Position numbers and translations under genes: made by a program. Positions 1 to 8,540 of a stretch of DNA of 64,000 nucleotides are shown here, one piece after another; position 1 is the first letter of the stretch; each line of letters opens with the position of its first letter. The notes under the pieces are model-generated. The model saw only the letters and a program-made list of their open reading frames with translations, was not told the origin of the DNA and ran no database searches. The DNA is taken from NCBI RefSeq assembly GCF_003337215.1, contig NZ_QPIG01000001.1, positions 186,001 to 250,000 on the forward strand. The letters are read 5' to 3'. The DNA is from Oceanihabitans sediminis (GTDB lineage Bacteria; Bacteroidota; Bacteroidia; Flavobacteriales; Flavobacteriaceae).

Positions 1-81
1 AAGTCCTTGTTGTATTGAAGCAACTTTTTCTCCTTCAATAGTAACACTTGCATGGGCAACTCTTTGAATTACTGCTTTCAT
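1..81 (-). CDS. dtd: D-aminoacyl-tRNA deacylase, N-terminal 27 residues only (cut by window edge)
   Basis: The minus-strand reading frame begins MKAVIQRVAHASVT, which is the characteristic start of D-aminoacyl-tRNA deacylase. This family hydrolyses D-amino acids (and glycine mischarged on tRNA-Ala) off tRNA in the cytoplasm. Only 27 codons are present; the rest lies before base 1. It starts 23 bp after the rsgA stop on the same strand, so it is probably the last or a late gene of the rsgA operon. The identification rests on the N-terminal strand alone, without the catalytic SQFTL-type motif in view. Confidence 0.75.
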   Translation of the reverse strand, partial: MKAVIQRVAHASVTIEGEKVASIQQGL

Positions 82-104
82 TTAAGTAAGAACACTAAAG
101 TATT

Positions 105-1049
105 TTAATTATAATTATCGGTTCTGTAGTGCTCGTCTTCCCCTTCGATAATGCTTACATAGCTACGGTAACGTGAATAAGCTATTTCATCTTTATCAAC
201 AGCATCTTTAATAGCACATTTTGGCTCTTCAATATGCAAACAATTATTGAATTTACAATTCTGCTTTATTGCGAAGAACTCTGGAAAATAATCACTTATT
301 TCTTCCTTTTCCATATCTACAACACCAAAACCTTTTATACCTGGAGTATCAATAATTTTAGCGTCAAAACTTAAATCGAACATCTCTGCAAAAGTAGTTG
401 TATGTTGCCCTTGGCTGTGTTGTACAGAAATTTCTTTGGTTTTAAGGTCTAATCCTGGTTCTATAGCGTTTACTAAAGTGGACTTACCTACTCCCGAGTG
501 ACCAGCAAACATACTTACTTTTCCATGCATCATAGCTTTTACCTTATCTACATTTTTGCCGGTTTCGGCCGAAATACCAATACATTCGTAGCCAATAGAC
601 CTATAAACATGCGCTAAGTATCTAACCTCATCTAGAGTTTCTTTACTATAAGCATCTATCTTATTAAAAAGCAAAACTGTTTTTATTGAATATGCTTCGG
701 TGGTAACTAAAAAGCGATCAATAAAGGAAGTGAATGTAGGAGGATTATCTATTGTAACTAATAAAAATACCTGATCAATATTGGCAGCAATAACATGGGT
801 TTGCTTAGAAAGATTTACAGACTTTCTTACAATATAATTTTTTCTATCGTGAATGGAATGAATAACACCTGTTTCTTCATCGTTTTTTGTTTCTAATTCA
901 AACTCAACAACATCTCCAACTGCTATGGGGTTGGTACTTCTAATACCTTGCAATCTAAACTTTCCTTTTATTCTGCACAGGTAGGTTGCACCCAAATCTG
1001 TTTTTACAGTGTACCAACTTCCGGTAGATTTATAAACTAGTCCTATCAT
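105..1049 (-). CDS. rsgA: Ribosome small-subunit-dependent GTPase A (30S maturation)
   Basis: A 314-residue protein of normal length for RsgA, the circularly permuted GTPase that assists late 30S subunit maturation. An N-terminal OB-fold (about residues 1-70) is followed by the permuted G domain: the G4 motif FNKID comes before the P-loop GHSGVGKS (G1) and the DTPG of G3. The C-terminus has the zinc-binding CxxxxCxHxxxxxC pattern (CKFNNCLHIEEPKC). It lies 44 bp downstream of the DAHP synthase-chorismate mutase gene and 23 bp upstream of dtd, so the three are probably cotranscribed. No anomaly seen. Confidence 0.96.
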   Translation of the reverse strand: MIGLVYKSTGSWYTVKTDLGATYLCRIKGKFRLQGIRSTNPIAVGDVVEFELETKNDEETGVIHSIHDRKNYIVRKSVNLSKQTHVIAANIDQVFLLVTIDNPPTFTSFIDRFLVTTEAYSIKTVLLFNKIDAYSKETLDEVRYLAHVYRSIGYECIGISAETGKNVDKVKAMMHGKVSMFAGHSGVGKSTLVNAIEPGLDLKTKEISVQHSQGQHTTTFAEMFDLSFDAKIIDTPGIKGFGVVDMEKEEISDYFPEFFAIKQNCKFNNCLHIEEPKCAIKDAVDKDEIAYSRYRSYVSIIEGEDEHYRTDNYN

Positions 1050-1093
1050 TCTTACAAAGATGCTATTATTAAATTAAAAAGTAAATATACAAA

Positions 1094-2176
1094 CTAAGAC
1101 TTTAAAATTTTTCCTTGATGATTTATAGATTCTTGATGAATGGCTTTAAACATACTTAAAATAAACTCTTCACTTAATCCTTTTGACTTCCCTTCTACTA
1201 TCATTTTTTCAAGAATTTCTTTCCATCGTTTTCGCTGCAATACAGCAACATTTTTCTGTTTTTTAAGCACCCCAATATCATCTGCTACTTTCATTCTTTT
1301 TGCTAACAAATCAATAATTTGATTATCAACCAGGTCAATCTGTGATCTTAATTTATTCAATTCATTATTGTAGGCTGCTTCTGGATGCGATTCTTTTCTT
1401 ATTTGTAAATCCTTCATTATTTGCACTAAAGTAGCTGGTGTTACTTGTTGTGCTGCATCACTCCATGCATTGTCTGGATAGGTATGTGTTTCAATCATTA
1501 GTCCGTCAAAATTAAGATCTAATGCTGTTTGCGACACATCGAAAATCATATCTCGTCTTCCCGTGATATGCGAAGGGTCGTTTATTAAAGGTAGATCTGG
1601 AAACCTATTTTGAAACTCTATAGCCAATTGCCATTCTGGGATATTTCTATATTTAGATTTTTCGTAAGTAGAAAAACCTCTGTGAATTGCCCCTAGGTTT
1701 TTAACTCCGGCTTCGTACAACCTTTCAATTCCTCCTAACCACAAAGCCAAATCTGGGTTCACAGGATTTTTAACTAGTACTATTTTATCTGTACCACATA
1801 AAGCGTCTGCAATTTCTTGCATTATAAACGGACTTACGGTAGAACGCGCACCAATCCAAAGTAAATCTATATCATGCTCTAAAGCTAATTTTACATGGTA
1901 TGCATTTGCAACTTCTGTACAGGTTTTCATGCCTGTTTCTGCCTTCACTTTTTGCAACCATTTTAAACCTAAAGCCCCTACTCCTTCAAAATTTCCTGGT
2001 CTTGTTCTTGGCTTCCAAATTCCTGCTCTAAAATAATTCACATCGGTATCTTTTAACTGATGTGCAATTTTTAAAACTTGTTCTTCGGTTTCTGCACTAC
2101 ACGGCCCAGCAATAACTAGCGGATGATCTAGCTTCATATCATCTAACCATGTTCGTAACTCTTTTTTATTTTCCAT
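1094..2176 (-). CDS. Bifunctional 3-deoxy-7-phosphoheptulonate synthase / chorismate mutase
   Basis: A 360-residue two-domain protein of aromatic amino acid biosynthesis. Residues about 1-265 match the DAHP synthase family that resembles KDO8P synthase (AGPCSAE near the N-terminus, GIWKPRTRPGNFEG, IDPSHITGRR-like segment LINDPSHITGRRD). This domain condenses phosphoenolpyruvate with erythrose 4-phosphate. Residues about 270-360 are an AroQ-type chorismate mutase helix bundle (LRSQIDLVDNQIIDLLAKRM, then KKQKNVAVLQRKRW). The fusion couples the first pathway step with the branch toward prephenate and probably gives feedback regulation. It follows the aminotransferase gene by 93 bp on the same strand. 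Genes for prephenate dehydratase and dehydrogenase, often in this operon in Bacteroidota, are not here. Confidence 0.93.
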   Translation of the reverse strand: MENKKELRTWLDDMKLDHPLVIAGPCSAETEEQVLKIAHQLKDTDVNYFRAGIWKPRTRPGNFEGVGALGLKWLQKVKAETGMKTCTEVANAYHVKLALEHDIDLLWIGARSTVSPFIMQEIADALCGTDKIVLVKNPVNPDLALWLGGIERLYEAGVKNLGAIHRGFSTYEKSKYRNIPEWQLAIEFQNRFPDLPLINDPSHITGRRDMIFDVSQTALDLNFDGLMIETHTYPDNAWSDAAQQVTPATLVQIMKDLQIRKESHPEAAYNNELNKLRSQIDLVDNQIIDLLAKRMKVADDIGVLKKQKNVAVLQRKRWKEILEKMIVEGKSKGLSEEFILSMFKAIHQESINHQGKILKS

Positions 2177-2269
2177 AAATTTTAAAATTCCAAATATAAA
2201 ACTCTAAGTTTGAAATACTTTGTTTTGAATATTGAATTACAATTTGTGATTATCACATTCCTCTTTAAG

Positions 2270-3418
2270 TTATGATTTTATTCTTTCTAGAGCTCCCATT
2301 AAATCTTCGGTGGAAGCACATATAGAAAAACGAACATACCCTTCTCCAAGAGGACCAAAAACTGTTCCCGGAGCAACAAAAATGTTTTTTTCTTTTAATA
2401 GTTTTTCTATAAAATCTTCTGATTTAATCTGGTTTGGGAGTTTTGCCCAAACAAATAATCCAGAGCTATTTTTATCATAAGTACAATTTAAAGCATCTGC
2501 TATTTTCCAAAGAACTTCTCTTCTTTGCTTGTACTCGTTATTTAAGCTATTATACCATTTTTTAGAAGACTTTAAAGCTTCAATAGCTCCTTTTTGAATG
2601 CCATAAAACATACCAGAATCCATATTGCTTTTCACTTTTAAAATAGTATTAATATGTGAAGCTCTTCCTAAAACCATTCCAACTCGCCAACCAGACATAT
2701 TAAAAGTTTTACTTAAAGAGTTTAGCTCTAAACAAACATCTTTTGCATTTCTAACACTTAAAATACTTTTAGGTGCATCATTTAAAATAAAACTATACGG
2801 ATTATCATTTACTATTAAAATATCATGTTCTGTAGCAAAGTCTACAACTTCTTCAAAAAACTTTTCACTTACCTTTGCCCCTGTTGGCATATGCGGATAG
2901 TTCATCCACATGATTTTCACCTTACTTAGGTCTAATTTCTTTATTTCATTTAGATCTGGAAGCCATTTACGACTTTCATCTAAATTATAATATATTGGAT
3001 TTGCTCCAAGCAACTTCGTTACCGAAACATAGGTTGGATAGCCCGGATTCGGGATAAGTACTTCATCTCCGGCATTTAGAAAAGCCATAGAAATATGCAT
3101 AATTCCTTCCTTGCTTCCCATTAATGGTAAAACCTCTGATGCGGGATTTAATGTAACTAAAAAATTTTCTTTATAGAAAGCTGTAATCGCTTCGCGAAGC
3201 TCTAATAAACCTTGATAGCTTTGATACTTATGAGCGTTTTCATCTTGTAAGCTTTCGGTCATTGCTTTTATAACGCTTTCTGACGGAGGCAAATCCGGAC
3301 TTCCTATCCCTAAATTAATAACCGGCTTTCCTGCTGCTTTAAGCACATTTACTTCACGTAGCTTTTTAGAAAAGTAGTATTCTTCAACATGCTTCAACCT
3401 ATCTGCTACCTCCATCAT
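2270..3418 (-). CDS. PLP-dependent class I/II aminotransferase (aromatic pathway neighbour)
   Basis: A 382-residue fold-type I aminotransferase. It contains the PLP lysine in SLSKTFNMSGWRVG, the pocket motif NPGYPTY and a C-terminal Arg-containing YVRFSIC that would bind the substrate carboxylate. The sequence resembles the LL-diaminopimelate/aspartate aminotransferase-like group. Its place just upstream of DAHP synthase-chorismate mutase suggests it transaminates prephenate, phenylpyruvate or hydroxyphenylpyruvate, but substrate cannot be read from sequence. It begins MMEV, so the start could be the first or second Met. A -7 box TACCTTTG lies about 31 bp upstream, making this the probable first gene of the operon. 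Confidence 0.88.
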   Translation of the reverse strand: MMEVADRLKHVEEYYFSKKLREVNVLKAAGKPVINLGIGSPDLPPSESVIKAMTESLQDENAHKYQSYQGLLELREAITAFYKENFLVTLNPASEVLPLMGSKEGIMHISMAFLNAGDEVLIPNPGYPTYVSVTKLLGANPIYYNLDESRKWLPDLNEIKKLDLSKVKIMWMNYPHMPTGAKVSEKFFEEVVDFATEHDILIVNDNPYSFILNDAPKSILSVRNAKDVCLELNSLSKTFNMSGWRVGMVLGRASHINTILKVKSNMDSGMFYGIQKGAIEALKSSKKWYNSLNNEYKQRREVLWKIADALNCTYDKNSSGLFVWAKLPNQIKSEDFIEKLLKEKNIFVAPGTVFGPLGEGYVRFSICASTEDLMGALERIKS

Positions 3419-3449
3419 TAATTTGTGTTTTTAAAATCGTCATTATATA

Positions 3450-3457
3450 CAAAGGTA
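3450..3457 (-). promoter_or_regulatory. Bacteroidota -7 promoter element for the aminotransferase-DAHP synthase-rsgA operon
   Basis: On the minus strand this reads TACCTTTG, an exact match to the TAnnTTTG -7 consensus of Bacteroidota. The aminotransferase ATG lies about 31 bp downstream. No clear TTG -33 element is seen at 19-21 bp, so strength is uncertain. Confidence 0.5.
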
Positions 3458-3672
3458 AAACCTACAAATTTAGTCCTACATGGTTTTAAGATAATTTTAG
3501 TTCTAAAACATTAACTTTTAACAAGCATTGCTTTATTTACAATATTTTTAATCTTAGAATAACTTAAAGCCATTTACAGCTAAAGAACAGAATTAGAAAA
3601 CAACATCTATCCTTCATTTTTTAGCTATATACATGTAATATTTACTTATTTTTACGCAAAATACTTTTTAAT

Positions 3673-4566
3673 ATGTCTATTGAAGTAAAAAACATCTCTA
3701 AAATATACGGAAACCAAAAAGCGCTTAACCAAGTATCTTTTAAGGTAAACAAACCTGAAATTGTTGGTTTTCTAGGTCCGAATGGTGCAGGAAAATCTAC
3801 TATGATGAAGATTTTAACCACTTATTTAGATGCAAGCGAAGGAGATGCAACTGTTAATGGTTTTGATGTTAAAAAGGAAACTAAAAAAGTACAGCAAAGT
3901 GTTGGGTACTTACCAGAACACAATCCGTTGTATTTAGAACAATATGTAAGAGAGTATCTTGGATTTAACGCGCAAGTATACGGAGTTTCTAAAAGCCGAA
4001 TTGATGAAGTCATCCAACTTACAGGCTTAAGTCCGGAAGCTCATAAAAAAATCGGTCAACTATCTAAAGGATATAGGCAACGTGTAGGTTTAGCAAACGC
4101 TCTTTTACACAATCCGGATGTTTTGATATTAGACGAACCTACAACCGGTTTAGACCCAAATCAATTGGTGGATATTAGAAATTTGATTAGAAATATCGGA
4201 CAAGAAAAGACAGTTTTTCTTTCTACACATATTATGCAAGAAGTAGAAGCTATGTGTGATCGCGTTATAATTATAAATAAGGGAGAAATTGTAGCAAACA
4301 AAACCCTGAAGGATTTACGTGACGAAAAGGAACAAGTTGTTATTGTAGAATTTGACTACCGTGTGGAAGATGCTTTTTTACTAAAACTTCCGAAAGTAAA
4401 AAGCGTAAAAAACACCCATGATTTTATTTACGAAATCACCTTTGAAACTTCTGAAGATATGCGTTCTCACGTATTCGATTTTGCTCATGACAACCAATTA
4501 AAAATATTACAACTAAATCAGAAAAACGCTAGTTTAGAGAGTTTATTTAGGGAGTTGACGAGTTAA
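3673..4566 (+). CDS. gldA: Gliding motility ABC transporter ATP-binding subunit GldA
   Basis: A 297-residue ABC ATPase matching GldA, the nucleotide-binding subunit of the GldA-GldF-GldG transporter that is needed for gliding in Flavobacterium johnsoniae. Visible motifs are Walker A GPNGAGKST (residues about 35-43), Q-loop region YLPEHNPLY, signature LSKGYRQRV, Walker B VLILDEPTTGLDP and the switch His in STHIMQE. The C-terminal 80 residues are a family-specific tail. It is transcribed alone, divergently from the aromatic operon; gldF and gldG are not adjacent, as is also common in F. johnsoniae relatives. A generic ABC-2 exporter ATPase is the alternative. Confidence 0.85.
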   Translation: MSIEVKNISKIYGNQKALNQVSFKVNKPEIVGFLGPNGAGKSTMMKILTTYLDASEGDATVNGFDVKKETKKVQQSVGYLPEHNPLYLEQYVREYLGFNAQVYGVSKSRIDEVIQLTGLSPEAHKKIGQLSKGYRQRVGLANALLHNPDVLILDEPTTGLDPNQLVDIRNLIRNIGQEKTVFLSTHIMQEVEAMCDRVIIINKGEIVANKTLKDLRDEKEQVVIVEFDYRVEDAFLLKLPKVKSVKNTHDFIYEITFETSEDMRSHVFDFAHDNQLKILQLNQKNASLESLFRELTS

Positions 4567-4655
4567 CTTTTACAAAGCTTCATCAAAGTAAATATCTAAT
4601 TTCGAAAGAATATAAAAAGCGGTATTATTTTTTTAAAAGAATTAATTTTTTAATC

Positions 4656-5402
4656 CTACTGAAAAATCAGCCTTCCATTATAAAATTCTTCCACAGCGAT
4701 TGTAGCTGGTTGATTTAAGGAAATCACATGACCCGTACTTCTGATTTCCCCTGTAAGTGAAACTTGCGGATTTACAACCATATCATTAGAACCTCTATGG
4801 TAGAAGTTTATATTCTGGGCTATTAAATCTTCGCCTTGAAATCTACCCGAACCAGAGAAAAAATTAATATCTACATTTTGACTTTCTCCTGAAATATAAA
4901 AAGAGGAAATATTATTGGCTACCACACTTAATTCTTGAGAGTTAATCGCTAATCTAAAATCACCAATAGAATAACTTTCTGGTCTATTATAATCTTCGGA
5001 AACCAACTTCAGCTTAGGATAATGCAATACACCATCACTAGAAATAGTATGCTGTGTAGAACTTCTAATCACCTTTATGCCTGGAGCAGAAACATATATT
5101 TTGGTAACTCCGTACTCGCGTACAAGATTACAAGTATTTGTGTCTTTAAGTTGTAATTCATTATTTATAACTTTTACTTCTAAATCTTTTCTTATGTTTT
5201 TTCCCGTTTCAATAATAACACGAAAACCTATATCCTGTTTCAAGATTAACTCGATGTCCCTATCTACAAAAATATTTTCAAAAGAAGAAATAGCGACTTC
5301 GTCTTGAATAATCGTCCCAGTTTTTTTTAAACAACCATTTGCATCTTCACTATCGCATGCAAACATGAATAGCGCAATAAATATGTATATAAAGTTTTTC
5401 AT
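4656..5402 (-). CDS. DUF2807 (head GIN domain) beta-helix lipoprotein
   Basis: A secreted lipoprotein with a DUF2807-type repeat domain. From the chosen ATG the protein begins MKNFIYIFIALFMFAC, a short signal peptide with a lipobox-like Cys at residue 16 (CDSEDANGC). The body carries the family's early segment (EVAISSFENIFVDRDIELIL) and repeating short beta-strands expected of a beta-helix that ends with LTGEIRSTGHV. An in-frame ATG 30 bp upstream (5432) would add MNKYVFRINK and give an unusually long n-region, so the internal Met is preferred; the upstream one does have a GGAAGAG sequence before it. It follows the lipid A deacylase gene by 49 bp on the same strand. The function of the family is unknown. 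Confidence 0.8.
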   Translation of the reverse strand: MKNFIYIFIALFMFACDSEDANGCLKKTGTIIQDEVAISSFENIFVDRDIELILKQDIGFRVIIETGKNIRKDLEVKVINNELQLKDTNTCNLVREYGVTKIYVSAPGIKVIRSSTQHTISSDGVLHYPKLKLVSEDYNRPESYSIGDFRLAINSQELSVVANNISSFYISGESQNVDINFFSGSGRFQGEDLIAQNINFYHRGSNDMVVNPQVSLTGEIRSTGHVISLNQPATIAVEEFYNGRLIFQ

Positions 5403-5451
5403 TTTGTTTATTCTAAAAACGTATTTATTCATATTAAACTCTTCCTTTCTA

Positions 5452-6546
5452 TTACAATCTTATACCTACTCCTAGCTCTACAGCTTCCGCTTTTGCTCCG
5501 TGAGATTTCAAGGTTAAAGCTGCAAACCATTTCTCACCAAAATATCGTTTCAAACCTACTCTAATATAGGTTCTTCCTTCAAAATGATACGGATAATAAG
5601 CATAATACCCCAATTGCGTCACCAAAGACATTTTGTTTATAAACAACTCATGCCCTACAAAAACACCTACTCGTTTATAATCGGCTGTACCATCTTCCCC
5701 TTCTTCAGGAAAAGCTGCGGCTCTATATCTTATATATTCCTTTAAAAAATTGGAAAAAAATACATCAGTTCCTAATTGAACCGCACTTTTAAAACCTAGA
5801 CGCTTGTCGGCATAAGCAGAAAGAATATAAAAAGGAAACTGTCCGCTACCAATCAAATCGCTTTCGTTAATTCCGCTTCTAAAAACTAGATTATATTTTA
5901 TAGGTTGTGTAAACTTCTCTTTAGATTCTCTTGTAATATATTCCGGATCTTCTTCGTCTAAATTATATGTCACACCAAAATTAAAAGCAATGGTATTTAC
6001 ACTTGTATTTGGTGCTTTTACATTTGCATTTGAATAGTGTATGAGGGATAAGCCTGCCTGCAAACCAAACCTATCTAGCAATCGCTCTTTTTTATAATTA
6101 AGCATCGCATAGGTACTACTTAATATATGAGAACCGAATGCTACATTTTTATGATTAGCATCCTTGTTGTATGGATTTGTAGTATATGCCAATCCCTGAC
6201 CTATACGAAACATTAAATTTCGTTTTAGAAAGTAAAAATTATAATGCGCATATACGGAAACATTGTTTCCAAGCGTCTCATTTTTCAAATCTTGATAAGC
6301 AAAGGAAAGTCCGTAATCGGGATAATTAAAACCTTGTTGCCATGCTTCTTCACCAAAGGTTTTCTTGTTCCAACTTATAATCACACCTTCTGGATGTCCT
6401 TGAATTAAATGTAAAATATCAGTGTTATGCAAAGCAATGTTTCCTGCAAAGTAATTCACATCCATAGTGGACTTTGTTGCTTTGTTTTCTTGTGAATACG
6501 TACAAACACAAAACAAGCAAAATAAGTAGGTAAATAAACGCTTCAT
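5452..6546 (-). CDS. PagL-like acyloxyacyl hydrolase / lipid A 3-O-deacylase, outer membrane beta-barrel
   Basis: A 364-residue secreted protein with signal peptide MKRLFTYLFCLFCVCTYSQ. Alternating hydrophobic strands and aromatic girdle residues point to an outer membrane beta-barrel. The segment LSLIHYSNANV contains the adjacent His and Ser (HxSN) that form the PagL catalytic pair, and length fits the longer Bacteroidota members of the acyloxyacyl hydrolase family. PagL removes the 3-O acyl chain of lipid A, which lowers endotoxicity and changes envelope permeability. It ends near the DUF2807 lipoprotein start and probably heads a two-gene unit. The third catalytic acid residue cannot be assigned by eye. 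Confidence 0.78.
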   Translation of the reverse strand: MKRLFTYLFCLFCVCTYSQENKATKSTMDVNYFAGNIALHNTDILHLIQGHPEGVIISWNKKTFGEEAWQQGFNYPDYGLSFAYQDLKNETLGNNVSVYAHYNFYFLKRNLMFRIGQGLAYTTNPYNKDANHKNVAFGSHILSSTYAMLNYKKERLLDRFGLQAGLSLIHYSNANVKAPNTSVNTIAFNFGVTYNLDEEDPEYITRESKEKFTQPIKYNLVFRSGINESDLIGSGQFPFYILSAYADKRLGFKSAVQLGTDVFFSNFLKEYIRYRAAAFPEEGEDGTADYKRVGVFVGHELFINKMSLVTQLGYYAYYPYHFEGRTYIRVGLKRYFGEKWFAALTLKSHGAKAEAVELGVGIRL

Positions 6547-6666
6547 TAAATTTAGTTAGATTGTAAAAATAGCATAATATTTAAATAATACAGATGCATC
6601 TAGTTTAATCTCACCCTCTTTTACAGGAAAAAACCAAAAAACAATATAGAATCCATATAATTTTAC

Positions 6667-6674
6667 TAATTTTG
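6667..6674 (+). promoter_or_regulatory. -7 promoter element for the metK transcript
   Basis: TAATTTTG is an exact TAnnTTTG match. Transcription would start at about 6680, just before the first paired strand of the riboswitch at 6689, leaving a leader of about 175 nt ahead of metK. No TTG is seen at the ideal -33 spacing. Confidence 0.55.
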
Positions 6675-6684
6675 CAGTTCAATT

Positions 6685-6785
6685 ATTAAGAGGAAAAATT
6701 TGTCTGATTGCAACCTCTATGTTTTTCAATACAGAAAAACAGATTTCCAAGTTACTTGGAGATTAAAAAATGCTAAAGCAGTAAC
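6685..6785 (+). promoter_or_regulatory. SAM-II-family riboswitch, long-loop variant, upstream of metK
   Basis: P1 is AGAGG (6689-6693) paired with CCTCT (6714-6718). The loop between them carries TTTG...GATTGCAA, like the SAM-II loop with GAUUU and UUGCAA. After two inserted perfect hairpins (GTTTTTC/GAAAAAC at 6721-6740; TCCAAG/CTTGGA at 6746-6760) comes GATTAAAAAATGCTAAAGCA (6761-6780). This resembles the SAM-II 3' segment with GCUAAAG, which lines the ligand pocket. SAM-II RNAs are known from alphaproteobacteria and Bacteroidota and control SAM and methionine genes; a long-loop subclass has been described from comparative genomics. Placement ahead of SAM synthetase fits feedback control. 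The pseudoknot pairing was not fully resolved by eye. Confidence 0.72.
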
Positions 6786-6856
6786 TCATCTACTTCTCTA
6801 GCGGCGCGCAATCTTATTATTTTTCTGCAATATAACAGTTTAAAAAACAATTATTT

Positions 6857-8146
6857 ATGCCATATTTATTCACTTCCGAAAGTGTATCAGAAGGACACCC
6901 AGACAAGGTTGCAGACCAAATTAGTGACGCTTTAATCGATCACTTTTTAGCCTTCGACAAAGATTCTAAAGTAGCTTGCGAAACACTAGTTACAACAGGT
7001 CAAGTTGTACTAGCCGGTGAAGTAAAATCAAACACCTATTTAGATGTGCAACAAATTGCAAGAGACACCATAAACAAAATTGGCTACACTAAAAGCGCCT
7101 ATATGTTTGACGGGAATTCTTGTGGAGTTATTTCGGCTATTCACGAACAGTCACCAGACATTAATCGTGGTGTTGACAAAGTAAACAGAGAAGAACAAGG
7201 AGCTGGAGACCAAGGAATGATGTTTGGTTACGCTACCAACGAAACAGAAAACTACATGCCTTTAGCATTAGACCTTTCTCATAAAATCATGTTGGAACTA
7301 GCTGCTTTACGTAGAGAAAATAAAGAAATTACTTATTTACGTCCAGACTCTAAAAGTCAAGTAACTATTGAATATAGTGATGATCACGTACCACAACGAA
7401 TTGAAGCTATTGTAGTTTCAACACAGCATGACGAGTTTGTTTTACCAAGATCTAAGTCTGCCGCTGATGTGGATGCTGCTGAAAAAGAAATGGTAGCTAA
7501 AATTAACAAGGACATAAAAGAGATTTTAATTCCGCGTTTAATAGCAAAACTACCAGAGCATATTCAAGTATTATTCAACGATGATATTAAATACCACATC
7601 AATCCAACAGGAAAGTTTGTTATTGGTGGACCTCATGGAGATACTGGTTTAACAGGTCGTAAAATTATTGTAGACACTTACGGTGGAAAAGGCGCACACG
7701 GTGGTGGAGCTTTTTCTGGGAAAGACCCAAGTAAGGTAGACAGAAGTGCTGCTTACGCAACAAGACATATTGCTAAAAACCTTGTTGCCGCAGGAGTTTG
7801 CGAACAAGTTTTAGTACAAGTAAGCTATGCAATTGGTGTTGCAGAACCTATGGGAGTTTTTATAGACACCTACGGAACTTGCCCATTTAATATGACCGAT
7901 GGCGAAATTGCTGAAAAAGTTTCTAAAATTTTCAATATGAAACCAGCTGCTATAGAAGATCGTTTAAAACTTCGTAATCCTATTTATAGCGAAACTGCTG
8001 CATACGGACATATGGGAAGAAAGAATGAAGTAGTTAAAAAAACATTCTCACAAGTAAACGGAGAAGACTTAACAGTAGATGTTGAGTTATTTACATGGGA
8101 AAAGTTAGATTATGTAGATAAAATCAAAGCAGAATTCGGTTTATAA
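6857..8146 (+). CDS. metK: S-adenosylmethionine synthetase
   Basis: A 429-residue methionine adenosyltransferase, the longer form seen in Bacteroidota. Signature stretches are [13 protein letters not shown], the [15 protein letters not shown] motif, and the phosphate-binding loop [20 protein letters not shown] and D residues of the active site are in place. It makes SAM from methionine and ATP in the cytoplasm. It is transcribed alone, from a -7 box at 6667 through a SAM-II-like riboswitch, and ends at a strong hairpin terminator. No anomaly seen. Confidence 0.98.
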   Translation: MPYLFTSESVSEGHPDKVADQISDALIDHFLAFDKDSKVACETLVTTGQVVLAGEVKSNTYLDVQQIARDTINKIGYTKSAYMFDGNSCGVISAIHEQSPDINRGVDKVNREEQGAGDQGMMFGYATNETENYMPLALDLSHKIMLELAALRRENKEITYLRPDSKSQVTIEYSDDHVPQRIEAIVVSTQHDEFVLPRSKSAADVDAAEKEMVAKINKDIKEILIPRLIAKLPEHIQVLFNDDIKYHINPTGKFVIGGPHGDTGLTGRKIIVDTYGGKGAHGGGAFSGKDPSKVDRSAAYATRHIAKNLVAAGVCEQVLVQVSYAIGVAEPMGVFIDTYGTCPFNMTDGEIAEKVSKIFNMKPAAIEDRLKLRNPIYSETAAYGHMGRKNEVVKKTFSQVNGEDLTVDVELFTWEKLDYVDKIKAEFGL

Positions 8147-8172
8147 ATTTCATTTTTCATAAAATTCATATA

Positions 8173-8203
8173 AACCTCTAGCAAATTGTTAGAGGTTTTT
8201 TAT
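8173..8203 (+). terminator. Rho-independent terminator after metK
   Basis: AACCTCTA and TAGAGGTT form an 8-bp stem with a 9-nt loop, followed by a run of T. It lies 27 bp after the metK stop. Confidence 0.85.
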
Positions 8204-8329
8204 TTGTCATATAAAAATTAGCACAAAACAAAAACAGCTAATCATTTAACTAACAAACACATACCGCAACACCCGTTTTACACAAAACTAATGATGAAAA
8301 AAAATCTAAAAAAAGACCACAAATTATAG

Positions 8330-8359
8330 TTGTAAAATTCGAAAACTTAAATATCTTTG
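8330..8359 (+). promoter_or_regulatory. Promoter of tRNA-Tyr
   Basis: TTG at 8330-8332, 19 bp spacing, then TATCTTTG at 8352-8359: a full match to the Bacteroidota -33/-7 consensus. The tRNA starts 12 bp after the -7 box, so the primary transcript has a short 5' leader. Confidence 0.75.
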
Positions 8360-8370
8360 ACAAAAAATTG

Positions 8371-8456
8371 GGGGAGATACTCAAGCGGCCAACGAGGACA
8401 GACTGTAACTCTGTTGTTTTTTAACTTCGCAGGTTCGAATCCTGCTCTCCCCACCA
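8371..8456 (+). tRNA. tRNA-Tyr (anticodon GTA), CCA encoded
   Basis: Acceptor stem GGGGAGA pairs with TCTCCCC (8446-8452). The anticodon loop reads ACTGTAACT with anticodon GTA, there is a long variable arm typical of class II tRNA-Tyr, and the T arm GCAGG-TTCGAAT-CCTGC is perfect. Discriminator A at 8453 is followed by genomically encoded CCA. It has its own promoter and terminator. Confidence 0.95.
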
Positions 8457-8460
8457 AAAC

Positions 8461-8490
8461 AAGCCTTCTTTACTTAAGAAGGCTTTTTTG
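8461..8490 (+). terminator. Rho-independent terminator after tRNA-Tyr
   Basis: AAGCCTTCTT and AAGAAGGCTT form a 10-bp stem around a 5-nt loop, followed by six T. It begins 4 bp after the tRNA CCA. Confidence 0.9.
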
Positions 8491-8540
8491 TTTCTAGAAT
8501 AATCATAAGTTGGTGCAATTTTTGTATTTTTCAATACACT

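Noticed and set aside
1140-1322. Short plus-strand frames opposite rsgA, DAHP synthase, mutS, AsmA and other large genes
   Set aside because: They overlap strongly supported genes in antisense, have no recognisable domains and no start context of their own.
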